Part shown: positions 58,613 through 64,000 of the stretch, piece by piece
Position numbering within the stretch: the stretch's first letter is position 1
Layout of the letters: each line of letters begins with the position of its first letter
NCBI GenBank assembly: GCA_965153455.1
Contig: OZ234493.1
Span: 11,274,213-11,338,212, forward strand
Length of the DNA stretch: 64,000 bases
Direction of reading: 5' to 3'
Source of the DNA: Sphagnum compactum
Taxonomy: Eukaryota > Bryophyta > Sphagnopsida > Sphagnales
Notes under the pieces: generated by a model
Told to the model about the DNA's origin: nothing
Seen by the model: only the letters and a program-made list of their open reading frames with translations
Database searches by the model: none
Made by a program: the position numbers and the translations under genes

Positions 58613-61600
58613 CGAGCTTCTTCTGTTGCTTAGATTCTTGATGGTTTGTTCAGGAGCAGGAAGAGCAGCAGAGAGTGAAGACAGCAGAGGCAGCTCCACC
58701 GATTCCGGTCCTTGGAGGACTTGATCAAACTTCTTCTTTGCAGCCAGCTGCAGCGGAATTCAATGGTTTCAGCTCCCAAGAGTCCGATTCTGTCAAACCC
58801 AATTCAGAGGAGGGGGAGAAGCCCTTCGTGCAAGAAGCAGCAGAAGAAGATGATGATGCCAAAACTGGAAACCCTATTCTTCAGAATGGAAGCTCCAGGT
58901 CCTCCTCCTACAGTAATGGTGAAGAGAAGCTTGCTGCACTAGAGACTAGTAGTAGTACTCTTGAAGAATCATCATTGCTGGGCCAGAATAAGCTAGATCA
59001 CTCTCTTGATCAGAGCAAGAGTGATGCTGATGCCAATGGCAGAATTGCAGCAACCCATGATGCAGCAGCAGAAGCAGCAGAGGTTGAAGCTCTCAGAAGC
59101 ACAGTGCACAAGTTGCGAGAAAAGGAACAATTGCTGGAAAAGCAGCTTCTTCGATACAAGCAGCAGCTGGGCCTCCTTGCAGATGATGATGAGAATGTGA
59201 AGAAGAAAGAAAGAGGAGATCTTGCAGCAGAGGAGTTGGCAGCTGCACCAAGGGTTCATCAGCCTGAGCTCAAGAAAGAAGATGCCCAGACTTCTGTAGA
59301 AGAGCTTGAAATTGAAGTTGCAGGATTGCGCCATGCCAACAAGGAGCTTGAGCAGCAGAGAAGACAACTGAGTGAGAAAGTATCTGCATTGCAGCAGACC
59401 AGTGAGCTTGCACACCATTCGAAAGGCAGCGTACTTGAGCTGGTGAGAGTTGCAAGTGTGCATTACTTCTTGCATAATCTGTTCAGAAGTAGAAGTTTGT
59501 GATGGATGATGCATTCAGAAAAGGAAATTGTTTTGTTGCAGGAGGTCAATCATGGAGCTAAACCAGCAGAAGAGCATGTACCAGACATGCTGCAGCAGCA
59601 TGTGAATGAGGATCTCTTGATCAAGCAGGTGGAAGGGTTGCAAAACAACTGGTTTAGTGAAGTGGAGGAGCTCGTGTACCTACGCTGGGTGAATGCTTGC
59701 CTGCGCAACGAGCTTCACAACCACCAAACCACTCTAGCCAAAGTCTCAGCCCTTGACCTGAACAAGAACTCGAGCCTGGAGTCACTAGAAAAGGCAAAGC
59801 AGCTGATACTTGAGTACATCAATTCAGAGCATCTTCTGCCGTTGCAGGTCAAGGATTACACAGAAGCTGGGCTTGATAGCTCTGTATCTGAAAAGTCACT
59901 CTACTTTTCTTCTGAAGGTGGTGTTGGTGATGACAGTGATGATTCACCTCACTCTAGGCAGATTCACAGAAAGCAAAGCCTCATCCGCCGAATCCGAAAC
60001 TGGACGGCGAGGCATCTTGAAGCTGGATCGGATCTTCCCAGTGGTCCTGTATCACCTGCAGAAAGTGAGAGATGGTTCCTCTTTCATTCTGATCCAAAAA
60101 ACCGTCGACGAAGCTCTGGATCCAAGGTACCAGGGGAAACCCATCTCCAGAAAAATGTGAGTGATATGAGCTTGGCCACATCGCTTAGTGTGAGTGGCAG
60201 GAAGATCGACTCCAGTGTCTTGAGCTCTCCTTCCCCAAGAAGAACAACATCTGATTCTTCTATCTTCAGTACACCTGCTTCTGTGAAGTCTGATGTATCT
60301 GCCTCCACACACCACAAACCAAATCTCCCACTCCTCAACACAGCAATTGCAGAGCGCAACAACCCACTGAATGGAGTAGCCACTTCACCATTCCAGCTCA
60401 TGGCAAAATCTCCAGCATCAGAGACAGCAGAAAAGTACCCATCAGTCAAAGACAGGCTTCGTGAAGCTATGGAGAGACACAAAGAGATCAAAGAGAAGGC
60501 AAGAGCTGAAAGGGAAAGAGCCCAAAAGGAGAAGCTGGCAGACCAACCCTCAACCCCACAGCAGCCATTGACAGAGGAGAGTATGTCACCTGCAGCAGAA
60601 GGGTCTAAGAGGAGAGTTTCAAGATTGCCCAAGCCACCTCCAAAGCCTTCAGGACCACCAGAGCCTGCCCAAGGCCTTACAGTGGGCATTCCAACCACAC
60701 CTAAATCTCCACTTGGAGCTTCAGCACCTCCAGAATCACAACAGCCACAAAGCAAAGACAACATGCAGAGGGCACCAGAGGTAGTGGAATTGTATCTGTC
60801 TCTCATGAAGCAAAATTCAAGAAGCAACGAAGATATTGCAGGTGATGGTGAAATCGCCCCTGATACTCCTCACAGCAATACAATCAGTGAAATCGACAAT
60901 CAATCAACCCATCGTTTGGCTGTAAGCACACATCTTTGCACTTCTGTTTTTTCTTCCCCTTGACTCATTTGTGCCAATTTTTCTTCTTGTTGTGGAAGCC
61001 TTGGTGATTGTTTGTAGATTCTTTTGGATGTTAACCCATTCATTCTCTTTTGGGGCCCCATGTGTATAGATCAAGGCAGATGTTGAGACGCTGGGAGACT
61101 TTGTGAAAGCACTGGCGACTGAATTGCAGGCAGCTGCATATTACAGCATTGAGGATGTGGTGGCCATTGTCTATTGGCTTGATGAGGAGCTCTCACATTT
61201 GGTACAGTGAAAACTGAATCCTGTTCTCTATACTAATTCTTGTTAACCAGAGATCATCTTAAATGTTTCAGTTACAGAGTGCCGATCATGGCAATTACTA
61301 TATATGCTTATTTCCATGGGTATAACCATTATGGCAATTCCATAGATATATTATTAGTTCCATTGGATGTTGGTTGGTTAGCATGGAAGTCAATCTCATT
61401 TTACACACAACTTCTTTTGAAGAACAAGGTTGAGTGACCCATGTGCGGGTTTTGTTGCAGGTGGATGAAACGGCAGTCTTGAAGCATTTTGATTGGCCTG
61501 AAGCAAAGGTGGATGCCTTACGAGAAGCTACATTTGAGTACCTGGACTTAATGAAGCTACAAGAGGAATTGTCTCTATTTGAAGACAAGCCTGAGCTTCC

Positions 61601-62612
61601 ATGTGAAGAAGCACTGAAGAAAATGTTGACTACTTTGGAGAAGTAAGTACACTCCTTCCAGACTGCTACAGTTCAAGGGAGGGCCAGGCTACGTCCATTC
61701 TAATGTGCACTGCACATCATATTAAAGCTTAGAACTTCAACAAATAGACTTGAGGTACCCGTGTGATGATTGTCAGGAATGGGGATTTTGTGGCACTGCA
61801 GAGTGGAGCTAAGTGTATTTGGGCTTTTGCGAACAAGGGATATGGAAGTTGCTCGATACAAAGAATTCAATATTCCTATTGAATGGATGCTTGACTCTGG
61901 TTTGGTTGGAAAGGTGCTGCCTGAGCCATGATTGATTGCATGAAAAGAATGTAATTTGAAATTTCATAGACCACTAGAAAAGGGTTGAGACCGGGGCTAA
62001 TATGTATTCAGTCTTGATTCATAACATCGCACTGAAAAGAAACTCCTGGATTGCTGATTATGGGGTGTTGCAGATAAAACTGGAGAGTGCAAAACTAGCA
62101 CAACTTTATATAAACAGAGTGTTATCAGAGCTGGATCATGAAGGGGAGAGTGCACACGGGGAGCCCATGCAGGAATTTCTTCTGCTTCAAGGAGTTCGGT
62201 TTGCATTCCGTGTTCACCAGGTACTACTCAGATTGTGTGAATTTGATAAGTATTGGTTTTGAATGGATTCTTAAACTTGCAACCCAAAAGATGATCAAGC
62301 CACAGATATTAGTTTTCTTCCTTTTGATCAATTGCATCACAAAACCCTCTCATGAACACAAACAGATAAACATAAAGATTTGCAAGCTCCCCTAAAACCC
62401 TAATGACCTGTTTTGAAATGCAAAATCCATTACCAGATAGGTTGATCCTGAAGGTTGAATTATGGTCCACTTGTGCTACTACAATTTGAAATAACAATAT
62501 ATTTTGTTGTGAAAAACCTGTGCAGTTTGTTGGAGGATTTGACCCCAAGACCATGAGTGCATTTCAAGCGTTAAGGGACCGAGCTCACATCCACAACATG
62601 GATACTCTATAG
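57625..62612 (+). CDS. CHUP1: CHUP1, chloroplast unusual positioning 1
   Basis: Nine exons: 57625-57748, 58392-58528, 58654-59442, 59542-60921, 61070-61201, 61461-61642, 61802-61913, 62074-62220 and 62526-62612, giving 1029 residues, all GT-AG. The N-terminal ~20 residues (MLVRVGIAV...) are the hydrophobic outer-envelope anchor. Coiled coils lie at ~226-262 and ~299-339. The conserved block KQVEGLQ, FSEVEELVYLRWVNACLR lies at ~378-405. A basic/Pro-rich segment (RRVSRLPKPPPKP) is at ~706. The conserved C-terminal domain includes KADVETLGDFV, WLDEELSHL, VLKHFDWPEAK, LLRTRDM and EFLLLQGVRFAFRVHQF. CHUP1 anchors chloroplasts and nucleates short actin filaments for light-driven movement. The proline tract is shorter than in angiosperm CHUP1. 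An in-frame upstream start is possible through the leader intron. Confidence 0.95.
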
Positions 62613-63465
62613 TTCCATAATATTATTTTCCATGAGTACAATAGTCTAGAACATTATGCAGAGTGTTACACAAGTGTGAGGTAAGTATGTGTGACATAGT
62701 TGTACAATGTTGTGACATTTGAGTTGATGATTTCCAGTTTTTCTTTGCAGCAATATGTTTAAGTTGCTTCAATCTCACTGTTTTGGGCCTAATAATTGTA
62801 CTGAGAAAATTGGGCATGTCTTAATATCAAGACATTTTCTGTATGGCTTTCCATTGTATGTCAACATGACAAATTCCTTGGCACATGTGCAGTGCTGTAC
62901 ATTTCAGTAGTGGTCCCTAGCTCAATGACACGGGTTGTGAGTGATTCCGCATACATTCTTTCTAAATGCAAAGTTCACAAAGTGCACAACATGACAAATG
63001 TATCATCTTCTAGGAAGCACTTAGTATATATTGACATCTAGCAATATTTAGTCACTCTTCTTCAGTGCTCCAGCTTCTTTTATTCATACACATGGAGAAA
63101 TGTCCTCCATCTAAACACCACCATGAATTGTTATCACTAGATCCAACTTTTCATTTAGAAGTCCTCAATGCCTAGAAGCTCAGTACTCTTCTCCACAGTA
63201 TTTTTTTTCAACATGTGAATGCAGGATGGAGCTCAATTACAAGGGAGGCAAGCCAAAACCTTGCAGCATGGAAAGCCCTAGAGAACTCTGTTTCTGAAAT
63301 TAAACCACAGCTATGGAAATACCACCCTCACTTCTTCAATGACAGCAGTAGAATTGATACGGCAACTTATCTACGAGGGTTGGTTGCAGAGAAAACACTC
63401 CACAATTACAAGAGTTGCCATGTAGTGTAACTGACATTGTTACTGTGCACCCAACTAACAGTGGC
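62613..63465. other. Convergent 3' flanks of CHUP1 and VHA-c
   Basis: Contains the CHUP1 3' UTR and the 3' UTR of the convergent ATPase gene. A strong donor GTGAG-GTAAGT at 62681 and an acceptor with T-run (TTTTTTTTCAACATGTGAATGCAG) ending at 63224 suggest an intron in the CHUP1 3' UTR. The 71-codon ORF at 63215-63430 is not supported as coding. Confidence 0.5.
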
Positions 63466-64000
63466 TTAATCTGCCCTTGACTGACCAGCACGAGAAGAGA
63501 GAATGATGCCCACAATAAGCCCATACAAAGCCAGCGCCTCCGCAAAGATAAGAATAAGAATCATTCCAACAAACAGCTTGGGTTGCTGTGCATTTGCTCT
63601 GTCAAACCCCCGCCCCAACAAAAATTCAACGACTCAGAGCTCAAACCAACAATATCAAAGTGTGAGACACACAACGAAAGCAAAAAAATGAAACTAGGAT
63701 CTCAACTCCTGATTCCCCCGCCCACTGTTGCTAGAAGCCTTTTAAAGTGGAAGGGGAAGAGGAATGATCAAACGGCTGGAACTGGAAGGAGGAACGATCA
63801 AACTGCTGGAACTGGGAAAGAGAGGAACTACCTGACACCAGCATCACCAACAATGCCTATAGCCATGCCAGCGGAAAGGCCAGCCAGTCCACAAGACAAG
63901 CCTGATGAAAGATGAGCATAACCATCAAACACGTAGTACGGTTTCGACTTGGGATTGATCCCTGTGCTAATGATCACAGCAATGATCAAGCCATAGATAC
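63466..64000 (-). CDS. VHA-c: V-type H+-ATPase 16-kDa proteolipid subunit c (partial)
   Basis: The last two exons are present: 64000-63832 (continuing beyond the right edge) and 63598-63466, joined across a 233-bp GT-AG intron. The visible ~100 residues run from the third membrane helix ([18 protein letters not shown]), through [10 protein letters not shown] and [17 protein letters not shown], to the fourth helix with the proton-binding glutamate in [16 protein letters not shown], ending GQSRAD. Subunit c forms the rotating membrane ring of the vacuolar proton pump, acidifying vacuole and endomembranes. Length and motifs match the highly conserved plant protein (~165 residues). The 5' exons lie outside the window. 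Confidence 0.95.

Noticed and set aside
63215-63430. 71-codon plus-strand ORF as an extra CHUP1 exon or gene
   Set aside because: The CHUP1 frame ends at 62612 after its conserved C-terminus. This ORF has no family pattern and overlaps the 3' flank of VHA-c. It is best read as 3' UTR.

Overview
This is a nuclear window from a land plant. The evidence is seven intron-rich genes of plant-specific or plant-type families (ethylene receptor, CHUP1, a PUX2-type UBX protein, an FHA-TDP1 protein, an SMP/C2 protein, a COR27/28-like protein and a vacuolar ATPase c subunit), GT-AG introns with T-rich acceptors, telomere-type CCCTAAA motifs, and AT-rich intergenic DNA full of microsatellites. The longer linkers and some N-termini differ from flowering-plant proteins as I know them, which would fit a seed-free vascular plant, but the sequence alone does not settle the lineage. 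I see no transposase, reverse transcriptase or integrase coding, no rRNA genes and no canonical tRNA gene.

Layout. 1-480: GC-richer gene edge, unidentified. 480-8030: AT-rich intergenic DNA with tandem repeats, an imperfect foldback and two copies of a dispersed repeat. 9287-12827 (minus): six-exon SMP + C2 membrane-tethering protein. 13938-19706 (minus): fifteen-exon FHA + tyrosyl-DNA phosphodiesterase 1. 21.3-28.8 kb: AT-rich repeat desert with a tRNA-like SINE head. 29846-32821 (minus): six-exon ethylene receptor with histidine kinase and receiver domains. 33.6-35.2 kb: gene-like sequence on the plus strand without a recognised protein. 35219-37597 (minus): four-exon PUX2-like protein (zinc finger, PUB, UBX). 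38.0-39.35 kb: nested dispersed repeats. 40506-43525 (minus): five-exon COR27/COR28-like protein with a G-box and an evening-element-like site upstream. 44.9-55.7 kb: repeat-rich intergenic DNA. 57625-62612 (plus): nine-exon CHUP1. 63466-64000 (minus, running off the right edge): vacuolar H+-ATPase 16-kDa c subunit, convergent with CHUP1.

Exon boundaries were set by hand from GT/AG sites, conserved family sequence and phase. For every gene inferred to be complete the exons sum to an intact frame: 698, 821, 749, 566, 632 and 1029 residues. The genes are independent eukaryotic units, not an operon. Ethylene perception, light/cold/clock signalling and chloroplast positioning are all environmental-response functions, but nothing in the sequence shows that they are co-regulated.

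The most interesting signals are: a 168-nt stop-free, phase-0 intron in the ethylene receptor between the GAF and kinase modules; a four-fold tandem repeat of a 3' splice site in the TDP1 gene that can insert 12 residues in frame; a leader-intron splice that would give CHUP1 a 19-residue N-terminal extension; a perfect 24-bp hairpin abutting a telomere-type array; long foldback DNA at 4.0-4.26 kb that resembles a young MIRNA locus or foldback element; and at least four families of dispersed or duplicated non-coding repeats.
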